From contig NC_043741.1 in assembly GCF_004337985.1 (NCBI RefSeq), positions 5,171,445-5,235,444 of the forward strand: a stretch of 64,000 nt of DNA, in the 5' to 3' direction. Below, in pieces: positions 34,014-45,299 of the stretch; position 1 is the first letter of the stretch, and each line of letters starts with the position of its first letter. The position numbers and the translations under genes were made by a program. The notes beneath the pieces are model-generated. The model was not told the DNA's origin. It saw only the letters and a list, made by a program, of their open reading frames with translations, and made no database searches. This DNA is from Pyricularia pennisetigena (lineage: Eukaryota > Ascomycota > Sordariomycetes > Magnaporthales > Pyriculariaceae).

Positions 34014-35764
34014 ATGAGCAGTGTTCAGCATTACAACGATTGGCCAAACACACAAGGCGTAAGCAGATTTGACGCTTGTCCCAGCCACTGAACTTTCACT
34101 CACATTTGAGACTAACACCTCTCACTTTCCAGTTCGACGTCCGGCACCAAGAACTCGAGCCCAAGGAACTCAGCGTAAAAGGCAATATACCGGCCTACTG
34201 CGCAGGGGTGCTTTTCCGGAACGGTCTGGGCCCACGCACCGTAGAGACGGACAAGAACGGCCAAAAGACGACAGTGTATAAAACCAGCCACTGGTTCGAC
34301 AGCTTCGCACAGGTCCACCGCTTTCAGCTACACGCACCGACGTCCGACAGCCCAAAGGTTCGGGTGACGCACAACTCGCGACTGACCAGCGACGGCGTTG
34401 TCGAGCGCGTCAAGCGGACCGGGTCCCTCAACGATGTCACCTTTGGCGCAAAGAGAGATCCGTGCAAGTCGCTGTTCCAAAAGGCGCAGGCTTTGTTCGC
34501 CCCGGTCCGTGGCGAGGGAAAGTATCCTGGAGATGTGAACGTGTCGGTAGCCCTTTCGGCAAACTTCCCGGGCCTGTCAAGATCTGCCGAGAGGATCAAT
34601 GGCAAGGTCGAGGGGCAGACGTTGATCAACAAGACCGACTCGACTATGATGCAGGCGCTGGATCCCGAGACGCTGCAGCCTATCGGCGTGGCGAGCCAAA
34701 AGAGGTTGCATCCGGACCTGGCGGGACCGCTCAGCGCCGCACATGCCAGCACATGCCCCAAGACTGGCGATGTGTTCAACTACAACCTTGAACTGGGCCT
34801 CTACCAAACCTATCGCGTGTTCGTCGTGTCGGCATCGACTGGGGAAACATCCATCCTCGCCACCATCAAATACCCGGCCGCATACCTGCACTCACTCTTC
34901 CTGTCCGAGAATTATGTCATCCTCTGCGTCTGGAACTGCTTCTACTCCATGGGCGGGGCGAGCACGCTGTGGACCCGCAACCTAGCCGAAGCGTTTGCGC
35001 CGTACGACAAGACCAAGCCAGCGACATGGTTCGTGATTGACCGAAAGCCTGGCGGAAGGGGACTGGTGAGGACGTTCGAGTCGGACGCCTTTTATGCATT
35101 CCATACCATCAACGCGTACGAGGTCGAGGTCGAGGGCGATGACGGCTTGGAAGTGGACATTGTCGCCGACGTCTGCACGTTCGATAACATCGACAGCATC
35201 ACGAGGCTATACATCGACAACCTCTTATCGGACTCGCCAGCAGCCAAGAAGCGCTGCGAGGAGGATCGTTTCTGGAGCGCAAGATACTCACGCTACCGTC
35301 TGGCGGGGGTTCCGATTTCGGGCAAGGAGGACCAATCAACAAACCCAAAGAGGGTGCAGCTCGAGTACCAAGGCGCGGCCGAGCTTGGAGGGCCAGAGCT
35401 GCCCAGCATCAACGAGGCGTACCGTGCGCGGAGGCACCGGTTCGTCTACGGCGTGACGGCGACTGGGAAAAGCACTTTTCTCGACGGGCTCGTCAAGCTG
35501 GACGTCGACACAGGAGAGGCCATTTGCTGGAGCCAGCCTGGACAGACTGCAAGCGAGCCGATATTTGTCGCGGACCCGGACCCCGGTGTGTACGGGATCG
35601 TGGAGGACGCTGGAGTCCTGCTGACCGTAGTGCTGGACGGGATCCAAGGGGAGAGTTATCTCCTGGTGCTGGACGCCAAGGACATGACAGAGGTCGCCAG
35701 AGCGGACGTCGGCGGCGTGGTTGGTTTTGGATTTCACGGATTGCATCTCTCCGCTAACTTGTAA
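34014..35764 (+). CDS. carotenoid/stilbene cleavage oxygenase (RPE65 family)
   Basis: Exons 34014-34058 and 34133-35764 give 558 aa. The 74-nt intron (GTAAGC, gactaac branch site, TTCCAG) is phase 0 and joins WPNTQG to FDVRHQE, close to the usual N-terminus (YNDWPN..). The four iron-binding histidines of the seven-bladed propeller are visible: His219 (AAHAST), His268 (YLHSLF), His339 (FHTIN) and His550 (GFHGLHL). The enzyme uses Fe2+ and O2 to cleave a double bond. Fungal relatives include enzymes acting on carotenoids (beta-carotene, torulene) and stilbenes such as resveratrol. The sequence alone does not show which; no phytoene synthase, dehydrogenase or opsin gene is nearby, which weakens a carotenoid-cluster role. 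No signal peptide, so probably cytosolic or peripherally membrane-bound. Confidence 0.9.
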
Positions 35765-36380
35765 GGGTGAGCCCACGAGACTGTGCGGCAGCTTTAAATT
35801 TACTACTGTGTTGTTATGTATTTATGACCTGGTTGGCTCTTTTTCTCGTCATGTTGGTCGGTTTTTTTTTTTCATTTGCGCTGGATTCTATCAGCCATCA
35901 AGGTAGTGCGCGCATGGCAGCATCATGGCTCATTTCATTTTGTGTCGTACCCGTCGGCATAGCATCATCATCAGAGACTTTGAATTGATTTGAAACTGTA
36001 GTTCTCTGAAGAGAAATTTAGAGTGCGAGATTATTACTATACAATGCGAAGGACATCTCGCAGTACTTGGTTGGCGATGACCACGACCTGATCCTGAAAG
36101 ACTGATTACGTAACCAGCATGTCCTAGCGCTAGTCCCAATATCGATTAGCGTCATGACCGCCAGCCCATCGCAGTGTCGACTTTGCCTTGGCAGGCAGGC
36201 GCCATTGTGAATTTCAATTCGAAGCTTGACGCGACAGCATCTTGCCTCTTTTATTGCGACCACGACCACGAACTGACCCCTCAACTGTCATCCCTGTGTA
36301 CGTCCCAAGCTAGACTTCCACTCAGTGCATTACGGTCTTCTCTCCTTGACCGAAATTGCTTAAGAGCTACACCCGTCATC
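35765..36380. other. intergenic region
   Basis: About 0.6 kb holding the oxygenase 3' UTR and the promoter of the zinc-finger gene. The last bases (cccgtcatc before the ATG) give a good start context. No other feature seen. Confidence 0.5.
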
Positions 36381-37587
36381 ATGGGCAAAAAGAAGCGCAG
36401 CCATCCCGACGTAGAGGAGCTCCTTGCGCGGCCGTGGTGTTACTACTGTCCGTCTTGCCCCCAGCAGATTCCCCTCGGCTTGTTCATGTAGATGCAGAAC
36501 TGACAGGCGGCAATTTCTAGGCGAAAGAGACTTTGAGGACTTGAAGCTGCTTATCTCGCATCAAAAGGCAAAACACTTTAAATGCGACCGATGTGGTCGC
36601 CGATTGAACACAGCAGGCGGTTAGTCGAGCCCCGTTTGATCTGTCACCGCATTTTGCGAGCGACAGGGTACACTTGCAGATGGCTAATCAACATGACGGG
36701 CGTCTAGGTCTCGCCGTTCACATGAACCAGGTGCACAAGGAGAGCTTGGACAAGGTTGAGAATGCGCTGCCGAACCGAGATGGCTTGGACATTGAAATCT
36801 TTGGCATGGAGGGTGTACCAGAGGACATGCTGGCCCAGCACAGAACGCGCATCATCACAAACTACTACGAGGCTCAGGAAGCTCGACGCGCCGCCACAGG
36901 CAATCCGCCGCCGGGACAGTCGGGCGGCCAGGGCCCGGCCAAGAAGATCAAGATCGAGACGCCAGAGGAGATAAAGAAGCGTCTGGCCGAACACAAAGCT
37001 CGTCGCGCACTGGGACAAACGAATGGAAACTCGGGCTCAGACGCGCCAAACCCTGCACAAAGCGCAAGCCCGGGATCATTTGTAAGTTCAAATCTGTCGA
37101 TTCGCCACGGATTCTGCTCCTTGACATGGCTACTGATTTAACTCTCTATTCGCAGTCAACCCCCTTCAACGCCCCTCCCCAGTACGGTCAACCTGGATAC
37201 AACATGCAACAGTACCCAGGATATCCTGCTTCGGCTCTTCCTACAAGGCCTCCTGGCGTTGGTGCCGCTGCTCCACAAGCACTTCCGCAAAGGCCGCCAT
37301 ACGGTGCTCCTGGATTCCCACCTTCCGCAGGTGCAGGGATGCCGTCTACGCTCGATGACCTCGTCTCTGGTGCTGCGCAGAGTGCGGGTGGTCGCAGTGG
37401 TGATGATATCGACAAGATGATAAGGCTGGCTGAGGCTGGGGTCAAGCCGGCAGGTGAAGGCGCTGCAGACCCTAAGAGCAAGAAGGACAAGAGCACAAGG
37501 ATGATGGTAGCGAACTCGACGTTCAGCCTGGAGGAGTTGATGGTACAACAATGGACAACCTCGACGGGTGCGGCAATAGCCGTATGA
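36381..37587 (+). CDS. C2H2 zinc-finger protein, BuGZ/ZNF207 family
   Basis: Four exons, 36381-36447, 36521-36619, 36708-37081 and 37156-37587, give 323 aa. Introns are 73, 88 and 74 nt with CTGAC, CTAAT and CTGAT branch-like sites; the first has a weaker GTCCGT donor. The splice choices rebuild the family N-terminus: a basic start ([10 protein letters not shown]), finger 1 (WCYYCERDF..HQKAKH) and finger 2 ([14 protein letters not shown]), then the conserved [20 protein letters not shown]. The C-terminal half is Pro/Gly/Gln-rich and disordered. Animal BuGZ binds Bub3 and microtubules and aids chromosome alignment; the fungal role is inferred to be nuclear. I see no clear GLEBS motif. The C-terminus ([20 protein letters not shown]) could be affected by an unseen intron. 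Confidence 0.88.
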
Positions 37588-39380
37588 AACTGCTGAAAGT
37601 TACACGGCCTTTAATACTTGTAACATTTGTTGGGAGTTTTGGTGCAGAAAATGTGGCAATTGATTGGGCTTGCTTTCTTGTGAACCCTGCCGTTGGTTGT
37701 CTTCTCCTGGGCCTATGTCTGCTCACTTGAACTGCATCACAGGCATCGATCAGGACAGGTTGAACAACGCGGTCCCATCCTGTCCGAGCATTGACTCAAG
37801 CAACTGGCGCAGAACCGTGAATGCTGTACCCTCTAATTGTATCCCACCATTTATCAATTTGACGCGAGATGTCTTTCGGTATAGGACCGAGCGATGATGC
37901 GCGTGCTACTTTGCATACGATTCGAGAGAATTTGACGGGCCGACAAAAATCTGGCTCACATATGCTGAGCAAGCCTGGTTTGTGGATTTTTTCTCCCCCT
38001 TCAATACTTGCAGCACATCCAACTGGAAGCTTTGCTTTTTTTTTTTTTTTTTTTTTTTTTCTACCTGGAGCTACTCGGGATATTGATGCAACCGCTTTCC
38101 TATAGTTGATGCCTGGGCCAATTCCAAGCTAGACATCCTGATACCTTGGTACCGTTTTGCTTGAGATCAAGGCATATCGAGCTCATGGAACGTAGCAGAG
38201 CTCTCGTTATATTTCTCCACAATATCTGAATATCGGCCGGCTGAACAGTGTCGGCTGCTTGTCACTCAGGATTCGCAGTGCTTTGATCCATAATTCGGGT
38301 CTAGCCAAATTGCATACACCACATCATGGCCTTCTCCGACGGGCTCTCTCCAACTGTCACAAACGTGCCTCGTGGCTGACAGCCCCTATACTCGGACCTG
38401 GTTTCATTGGCCAACCGTCCAACACCAACGACTCCATCATTGCACTGAGTAACCCCTCGTCAATGAATGCTTTCGGTGCAATCCACATTTTGACGTGACC
38501 ATTCGGTCGCCTCAGTCTCCTCTTGCCTAGAACCAGATTACCTACAATCGACTCAACGTTCAGCATTGACTGTGGGGCAGTCCGGCCTGGGCTTGCATCC
38601 GGCAACCTGGATGCGATATCGAGCGAATACCATCACCATTTTTTCCCGAGCTCTCCTTGTTTGTTTCTTGCGGGACGTTAATATCCCACGGCCTAATCTC
38701 CCTCAAACTGATATGTTTGTTTTGAAAGCTCCCGGCGACCTTGGTAGTGGGCTATGACAAGGCACAAGACACCTTGCACATGCGCCTTGACTTCATCTTC
38801 CCTAGCCATATTTGCTTGCCGTTTCAGAGGGGACACAAGAACCAGAAGATGACCACTCATACCTTGTAGGGGAGTATGAACAGATACCCACGCAGCATAC
38901 GGTAGGTCGTCTGATGCTGGAAGCCCTTACCTTCCAATTTACTTCATAGCCTTGCCTCACGCACCCGCTCATGCTGGGCTTGAGTCGATCCCATGTCACT
39001 GGGCTGTTGCTTTTCCCGCCACATATACGCCTCTGTCAAGAATTTGTTCAGCCAAGATCAAAAGCCACTCCCTGCATTGCTACATGCTCCCATAAGGCAT
39101 GTAATTCATTATATATCATACGTAGGATATCGGCCGTATGAGTGGACTTCTTAGTCGATTATGCTTGTCTTGGGAAGCAAGCGTCTTGGATTCGCGCTTC
39201 TCAGTTTTTGAATGTAATACCCAATTATGGTATTGACCGAATTTTAGTTCACTGCCACCAGCGTTTGTGCAACCGAAATGGGGAGGTGGACAACCTCTTG
39301 CAGTCGCGAACCCGGCTCACCTACAAATTGAGCATTCATTCCTCTGCGGCTACTTGTTTTTGTTTGTGAAAATCGTGCAG
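37588..39380. other. intergenic region before the 5S locus
   Basis: About 1.8 kb with a T25 tract at 38036-38060 and no supported gene. Base composition is still ordinary, showing that the AT-rich border lies beyond the 5S genes. Confidence 0.45.
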
Positions 39381-39384
39381 TATA
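39381..39384 (+). promoter_or_regulatory. TATA element of the 5S rRNA gene
   Basis: TATA lies exactly at -29 relative to the 5S start. In Neurospora crassa 5S genes a TATA at this distance is needed for Pol III transcription. The decayed second copy keeps TATA at the same distance (39663-39666). Confidence 0.65.
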
Positions 39385-39409
39385 GTGCTGCCATACCTCC
39401 CGAACTATT

Positions 39410-39528
39410 ACATACGACCATACCCACTGGAATGTACGGGATCCCGTCCGCTCTCCCCTAGTCAAACCAGTGAGGGCCAAACTAGTACTCAGGTGGGTGA
39501 CCACTGGGGAATCCTTGGTGTTGTATGT
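39410..39528 (+). rRNA. 5S ribosomal RNA
   Basis: 119 nt, beginning ACATACGACC and ending GTTGTATGT, which pair to form helix I. It contains the conserved blocks GGGATCCCGTCCGCTCTCCC, CCAGTGAGGG and TAGTACTCAGGTGGGTGACC (the internal control region). Dispersed single 5S genes are usual in filamentous ascomycetes. Compared with common Sordariomycete 5S, CTGGAATGTACGGG shows small differences in the helix III region, so it may be a variant type. A T-rich terminator (gtttttgattttt) follows directly. Confidence 0.95.
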
Positions 39529-39691
39529 TTTTGATTTTTGGTCGTATTTTTTTTTCTTTTTTTTTTCTTCGAACGTAATACCTGTGGGTTATGTATAATT
39601 TTACAATATTCCCAAAACAAGGATTGCGTGCCGGGGACTGAATTTTTCGCCGAATCCCAGACTATAGTGAGGCTGTACGTCTCTCACTGAC

Positions 39692-39791
39692 ACATACGAC
39701 CATACCCACTGGAATATACGGGATCCCGTCCGCTTTCCCCTAATTAAACTGGTGAGGGCAAAAATAATACGGGGAACATTTGGTACCATAA
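39692..39791 (+). pseudogene. decayed 5S rRNA copy
   Basis: Starts ACATACGACC like the intact gene 282 bp upstream and follows it closely through GGGATCCCGTCCGCT. It then shows transitions of the RIP type (CTAGTCAAACC becomes ctaattaaact) and loses about 17 nt of the control region (the TCAGGTGGGTGACC part). It seems to resume at ggggaacatttggta, matching the end of the gene. The TATA at -29 remains. It cannot make a normal 5S RNA. Confidence 0.8.
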
Positions 39792-40839
39792 TAACCCACA
39801 TGCGCCGGCTAATAATTGCTTTCGGTTTTGCGCCGCCCCGCCTTTAATTTATATTTTTTACCTCGCCGCCACCGGTTTTGCGCCGTCGTTAAAAATCGTT
39901 TCCCGTTTTTGGGATGTAAGCTATATCGGCGGCCATGGTTATGGAATTTTCGATACTTTTAAAGGAAAGGTGCCTGCGGTCCGCCGCTTTTTTTTAAAAA
40001 AAGGGCCCGCCATTTTTTTGTTTTTTTTTTCGCCTGTAATTTAATACGGACTTTTTTAACGGCGTCGACAATTTTTGCAATGGAAATTCCACGCGCGGTA
40101 GTTTTTACCGTAACGATACGGCCAGTACAGGTTTTTAAAAATTTAAAATTCGAGGAAAAACGCGCGTTATTGGAAACGAAACATATTACGTTTTTAAACA
40201 ACCCGTTACCGGATAAATTACGTAGGGATAACGACAATTACAGTTTTATATAAAAACGGGTAATATAATAATGGAGGAAGTTAAAACTATTATTTGTTTT
40301 TTTATTTCTGGTATAACGTTTTTATATGCGATATATTTTTAAATAATTTATTTATTAATTCGGTAATTTTGAAATAATTCGGACGAATAAAAATTTTAAC
40401 GATATCGTCCGTAACGTTAATTTTAACCAAATTTGGTTTGTTTTTATTTTAAAAGCCTTAAAAAATTTAAAGCGATAAATTATTGCAAATAATGTTTCGA
40501 AAATTATGTCGAAAATTCCGAACGATAAATTTTGTCGATTAAATCGGAAAACCATTGCGAACGATCGGTAAAGCGGGATTTAACGGTCCTATATTTGTGG
40601 AGGAGTTTTATAACGGCGGTTAATAATATTACTTTTTATCGAAAAAAGTAAATCGTTACCAATTATAATCCTAATTTATAAATTTTAACGTATATAAACG
40701 GTAAAACGCGGCGTGGATCGGGCCCAGTTAGCGATATTATAAACGTAAATCCTATACCTTTTTTTGGTTTATTAATTCGTTTATCCACCTATAACCCTGT
40801 TTATTGGTGTTTAACGCCTATAATTATACAATCCACGAT
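39792..40839. other. AT-rich stretch between the 5S copies and the recombinase relic
   Basis: About 1 kb with no protein similarity I can read. It includes several short GC-containing words (cgccgccccgcc near 39830, tcgccgccaccgg near 39862). If a tyrosine-recombinase element starts here, its 5' end and the promoter of the recombinase would lie in this stretch. Confidence 0.4.
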
Positions 40840-41623
40840 AATGGATTATTTTAAAATTATTTGCAATTTACAATTTCGTTCGGAAGCAAACATTCGTTAA
40901 GATCGCGGTAATTTTTACAAATATTATCGTATTTTTAACGGCGTTTTGGATGAAAACGAAACACATTTTTTACGAACGCCAAAATTACATCGACCTCCAC
41001 AAAATAATTTTATTAATGTTTTTAAACGGGTTCCGACCCGGTATTACCGTTAAATTAAAATACAAATAAATTAAAGTAAATTTGGTCCGAAATCCATAAT
41101 TTATTAGGAAGGAAATAATTTTTCGCTGCAATATTATTATCCAATAAAATAAACGGATTTAAAAAAAGGTTAGCATTTTTTAAAATAAAAAGTAAATAAT
41201 ATTTTTAACGTATGCTTTTTTATTGTTTTTTGCTCCAGGGACCTACCGTTAATACGCGCTAATATTTTTAACGACAGGGTTAAAATCCCATTATATCCTG
41301 TAAATAACCCATTTATTTACCTTTTGACCTTCCTCCTATCGCAGGCTATCGCAAATAATATTTTCGCCGCCAATAATTTAATAACGTTTTTAAAAAATTT
41401 AAAATGGCTTCGAAAAGTTAAATACGTTAAATTTCCCTGGAAAAAAATATTCGATCGGGAAATTATCCAAATAAATTATATTATCCTGTTAAAATTTTGG
41501 AAACATTGGGTTAATATGGTTGGTTATCGTAACCCAATACGCCCGTATTTAATACGAATAGGCGCAGGCGGCCGTTTCGATAGTAAATGCGGTTGCTCCC
41601 GTCCTTATTACGATATTAATTAA
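40840..41623 (+). pseudogene. relic of a DUF3435 tyrosine recombinase
   Basis: Conceptual translation in two plus frames gives a degraded DUF3435 pattern. A region near 40990-41090 reads LLMFLNGFRPGITVK and VNLVRNP, matching the family core usually seen as a GxRPGALV-type motif. An open piece at 41324-41623 reads FLLSQAIANNIFAA, FPWKKIFDREII and then GYRNPIRPYLIRIGAGGRFD; the last holds the PYxxRxGAG box, where the Arg is a catalytic residue of the recombinase fold. Multiple stops and at least one frameshift lie between the parts. DUF3435 proteins include Starship captains and other fungal tyrosine recombinases. The C-terminal part may continue to about 42300 but I cannot read it with confidence. 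A dead copy. Confidence 0.72.
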
Positions 41624-42324
41624 AATTTTAAAAGCTTTTAAACCTGCCCAACGAAATTATATATTTTTACATTTTATTTTTATATTTAACAGAAACTATT
41701 AGTTTAAAGATTTGGGTTATAATTTGTTAACGATTGCGTTCCTTAATTATGCTGGGGGTAATATAACCGAAAAACTGTCGGAATTTATACGCAATACATT
41801 TTTTACATAAAACGAAAATACCCCAATATACCTTACCCAGGAAAACCTCGATTTTTTTAAAAGGAATTTTCGTATCCGCGCCTACCGTAACGAATATGCT
41901 AATTTTAAAAATAACTGTTTTCCAAAGGTTAAAAAGCAGGCTAACCGTATTTAGTCGCAAATAAATAAATCGATCGATATCCTATGCGCCCGCGCAGTGG
42001 AAAGGAGGAAAAATGAATTTTGGAAAAAATTCGATCGACGTAATGCAAAAAGTAAAGGAATAAACGATTTTTAAGCCTAATATACCAACCTTCGGAAGGC
42101 CCGGCACCAAAATTTAATTATACCAACCATATAAATTGGTTACATTTTGAGCAAAAATAATATTAGGTCCAACGTTTTTAGCAATTTTTCAATTGCCTTT
42201 TTTAAATGCAAAAATTGCGATATTAAAATATTATTGGGCGAGGATGTCGGTTCGTAATGGCCCATACAGGTGCCGGGATCGACCTGTCTTTTATGCAAAA
42301 TTACGTTTATAAAGCGGAAAAACC
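41624..42324. other. unassigned RIP-mutated sequence after the recombinase relic
   Basis: About 700 bp that could be the C-terminal coding part of the DUF3435 relic: basic plus-strand translations such as RRKNEFWKKFDRRNA near 42005-42050 resemble the charged tail of that family. It is cut at 42325 by a Copia LTR. Similarity is too weak to call. Confidence 0.35.
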
Positions 42325-42892
42325 TATTAACAATATGGGTTGCTAACAGGGGTTTAGGCATTAGCCTAGGTGCGGCGTGGTGCTAATTGCGTGGTGCTAA
42401 TTGCGTTGTAAAAGCCTGTAATTACAGGGCTTAAATGCATTAGATTTACTAATTTTGGGATTAATAGATTTAATTCATTGGTGGGGGAAATTTTATTTTA
42501 TTTCCCTTACATATTTTCGGATATCGAAATGGGGGTCCGCACCCCGTAAAAAGTTCCGGTGCCGCACACGATTTTCCGAAAAATTATTTTGTATACGTTG
42601 TTAAAAAAACACCCTTATTTCCATATAAACCATTTTTGGGTTCGCACTAATTTGCTAATTTAGTAAAAATTTCAACCCGGTACAGGGTAGCTGACTCGTA
42701 AATGCAGGGTGGGTATTGAACCCGGTATAGGGTGAAACCCCATTCGCTAATTTTAAATCGCAATTCCTGTAATATATAAAATATAATAGAAAATCCGACA
42801 GCCCCAATAACCCCATTTCGGCATTGTTTATTGTAGTTTATAAACAAATATAAATGGCCCTATTATATGCTAAATAACGCATATAATTAATA
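42325..42892 (-). repeat. Copia LTR (minus orientation)
   Basis: 568 bp, similar along its length to the three other LTRs in the window. On the minus strand it starts TATTAATTATATGCG (TG changed to TA) and ends with CAATATTGTTAATA-type sequence; the family termini are TGTTAA...TTAACA. Confidence 0.8.
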
Positions 42893-42973
42893 CCCCCTTT
42901 TTTGCTATTATTTATGTAAAGTCGGAAAAGAAATATATAAAAAATAAAACCCTTAAAAAAGAAATCCCCCTTA

Positions 42974-43140
42974 TGTCCCAACCCGATTTGAATTCCCGAT
43001 ATAAACCCCCTGGATAACTAAACCCTTTATGCCGATTTATAACCCCCGAAATGGACGAACCCCCGAATTGGAAAAAACTCCCAAAATTGTAATAACCCCC
43101 GGATTCGAACCCCCGATTTGCATTATATTAACCCACGGAA
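42974..43140 (-). other. tRNA-like motifs in the Copia 3' non-coding region
   Basis: On the minus strand this stretch has GGGGGTTCGAATCCGGG (43101-43117), a near-perfect Pol III B box, preceded about 40 nt upstream by an A-box-like TGGTTTAATAA. A second, weaker set ends in GAATTCAAATCGGGTTGGGA (42973-42992). It is equivalent to 50495-50660 in the plus-strand element. It could be captured tRNA or SINE sequence; no full cloverleaf can be claimed. Confidence 0.4.
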
Positions 43141-43643
43141 TTAATTATTAAACCAGGTAGTTAATTTGGCTGTTCCTTGGTAATAATCCAAATTAAATAT
43201 ATTATATAAGGTATTTCGATTGCGTAAATCGCCCAAAGTACGAGTTTTTTCAATTTTAATTCAATTTTTGGCATAAAGTCGGTATAAATTATTTATTAAT
43301 TAACCTGTGCAGGGTATATTCGGGTAGTACGGCCGGTATTGGGCTAACAAAAATCCAATATATGTAAATAAAGGAAATATAATGGGTAATTAATTAACGA
43401 ATTAATTAAATATTTCAAAATTCAGTAGGTAAAAACTAAGCTTTTAGGGGTTTAAACCTTATAAATTTTCAAAAACCCTTGTAAATTGGAAACGTTCAGG
43501 GCTTTAATAGGCTATTAATGGGATTTGCTTGGATTTTAGGTATTTTAAGGTTATTTATTCTTTCATAATTAACTCCCGTACGTAATAAAACTTTAATAAC
43601 GTATATTTAATATATTGGTGGTACGTAGGGTTATATACGTTAG

Positions 43644-44203
43644 TGTTAATTATATGCGTTATTTAGCATGTAATGGGTCCATTTTTATTTGTATATAAGC
43701 CACAATAGATAGTGCCGAAGTGGGGCTGTTAGGGCTGTCGGATTTTCTATTATATTTTGTATATATATTGCAGGAATTGCGATTTCAAGTCAGCGAATGG
43801 GGTTTCACCCTGTACCGGGTTTAATACCCACCCTGCATTTACAAGTTAACTACCCTGTACCTGGTTGAAATTTTCACCAAATTAGCAAATTAATGCGAAC
43901 CCAAAAATGGTTTGTATGGAAATGAGGGTGTTTTTTCAACAACGCATACAAAATAATTTTTCGGAAAATCGTGTGCGGCACCGGAACGTTTTCTGGCGTG
44001 CGGACCCCCATCTCGATGTCGAAAAAAATATGTAAGGGAAATAAAACAAAATCTCCCCCACTAATAAATTAAATTTATTAATCCCAAAATTCGTAAATTT
44101 AATGCATATAAACCCTGTAATTACAAGTTTTTACAACGCAATTAGCATTACGCCGCATTTAGGTTAATGTTGAACCCCCTATTAGCAACCCATATTGTAA
44201 ACA
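43644..44203 (+). repeat. 5' LTR of the Copia element
   Basis: 560 bp, starts TGTTAATTATATGCG and ends ATATTGTAAACA; ends are short inverted repeats as expected. The sequence just inside (ggttataaacccggaaaag at 44204) is conserved in the second copy and is the primer-binding position; the tRNA could not be identified. Confidence 0.85.
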
Positions 44204-45299
44204 GGTTATAAACCCGGAAAAGTTTTAATTTATGCATTAAAATGCATTTTACATCGTTGGAAAACCTGAAATTTAGGTTTTATTTTGGTTATTATCGCAT
44301 TTTTACAGCACGTATATTAACGGAAATATTGTTGTTTTTTGTGCGAAATTGTTGGTTTTAAACGCTAATTCAGCATTTAACCCCCTATATTTACAATAGG
44401 GATCGTTAAAAATAACGTTCGATTTAGGTTTTTTCAGGTACTGCAGCGATGGTTTGCATTGCAAATCCAAAATTTTTGGTATGGTTTTTATAAATCGTGC
44501 ACGGTATTGTAATTGGTTCAAATTTTTAACAGGGTTTACGTTAGCGAATTAAGGCTAAAAACCCCTGTTTTAATTCGTTAATAACCCATTTAATCCTAAT
44601 GCGTTTAATAGGGTTTATAATAACCCACAAACCTATTAACGGAATTACGTTAATGGTTAGTTTACCCTGCATAATACCCTGCAATTTACCCTGCACCCAT
44701 TTAACGAATTAAATTCGCTATATGCACCTGGATTGGTACAAATACCAGGGCACCCATTAATTGGGGATTTCAGGGATTCCAACCCTGTACTTTAATGGAT
44801 TTTAACCATTAAAAATAGCAATAAACCCTGTAATTGGCAATTATAGGTTTATACCCGCTAAAAGGCAAACGGTATAGCAAATCCTAAATTAATAAAATAC
44901 ATACCTTTAAACAATTAAATCAATTAATTATAGTTATAGATTAGCGAACTGCAATTATAATTTAAATTACCTTATAATGGAAAATAATTTTATATCGGGT
45001 TTTCCAGGCCTAATTCCAACAAATAGGGGGTTTAAACCCAGCCCAAACGAAGTTTTAACCGCTAAATTACAGGCCCAAAACCTGTAATTAAAACCGTTAA
45101 TTACGCAAATAAATTAATTTCAAAGGATAATTTAACAGTTAACTGCCTTATTAACTTTAAAAAGCGGTAATTCCATTAACTTTGATGGTAATTTAATAAA
45201 TAAACCCGTTATTGCACCCCCTAATCCACCTGGTAACCTAATTTTAAATAAAGGAATAGGTAAAAAATTATTAAAACGGGTATTTTCTTTCCACGAAAA

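Larger units (their letters stand above)
42325..43643 (-). mobile_element. 3' fragment of a Ty1/Copia element (minus orientation)
   Basis: Read on the minus strand from 43643 it starts inside the RNase H end, matching the plus-strand copy near 50010 onward. It runs through the non-coding 3' part and a polypurine tract (gcaaaaaaggggg, RC of about 42893-42906) into an LTR (42325-42892). It is the same family as 43644-51298 but opposite in direction, and lacks everything upstream of RNase H. The left flank (42324) is unrelated to the right flank of the other fragment. Confidence 0.75.

Noticed and set aside
29479..35764. Secondary-metabolite or carotenoid gene cluster around the MFS and oxygenase genes
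   Set aside because: The two genes are 2.3 kb apart with no synthase, dehydrogenase, P450 or regulator beside them.
39770..39791. Exact insertion break of the second 5S copy at 39770
   Set aside because: The following bases can be aligned with the end of the 5S gene after a 17-nt gap, so a clean insertion break is not shown.
43101..43114. Genuine tRNA gene on the minus strand
   Set aside because: Only the B-box part is convincing; acceptor stem and anticodon arm do not pair, and the sequence recurs as part of the Copia family.
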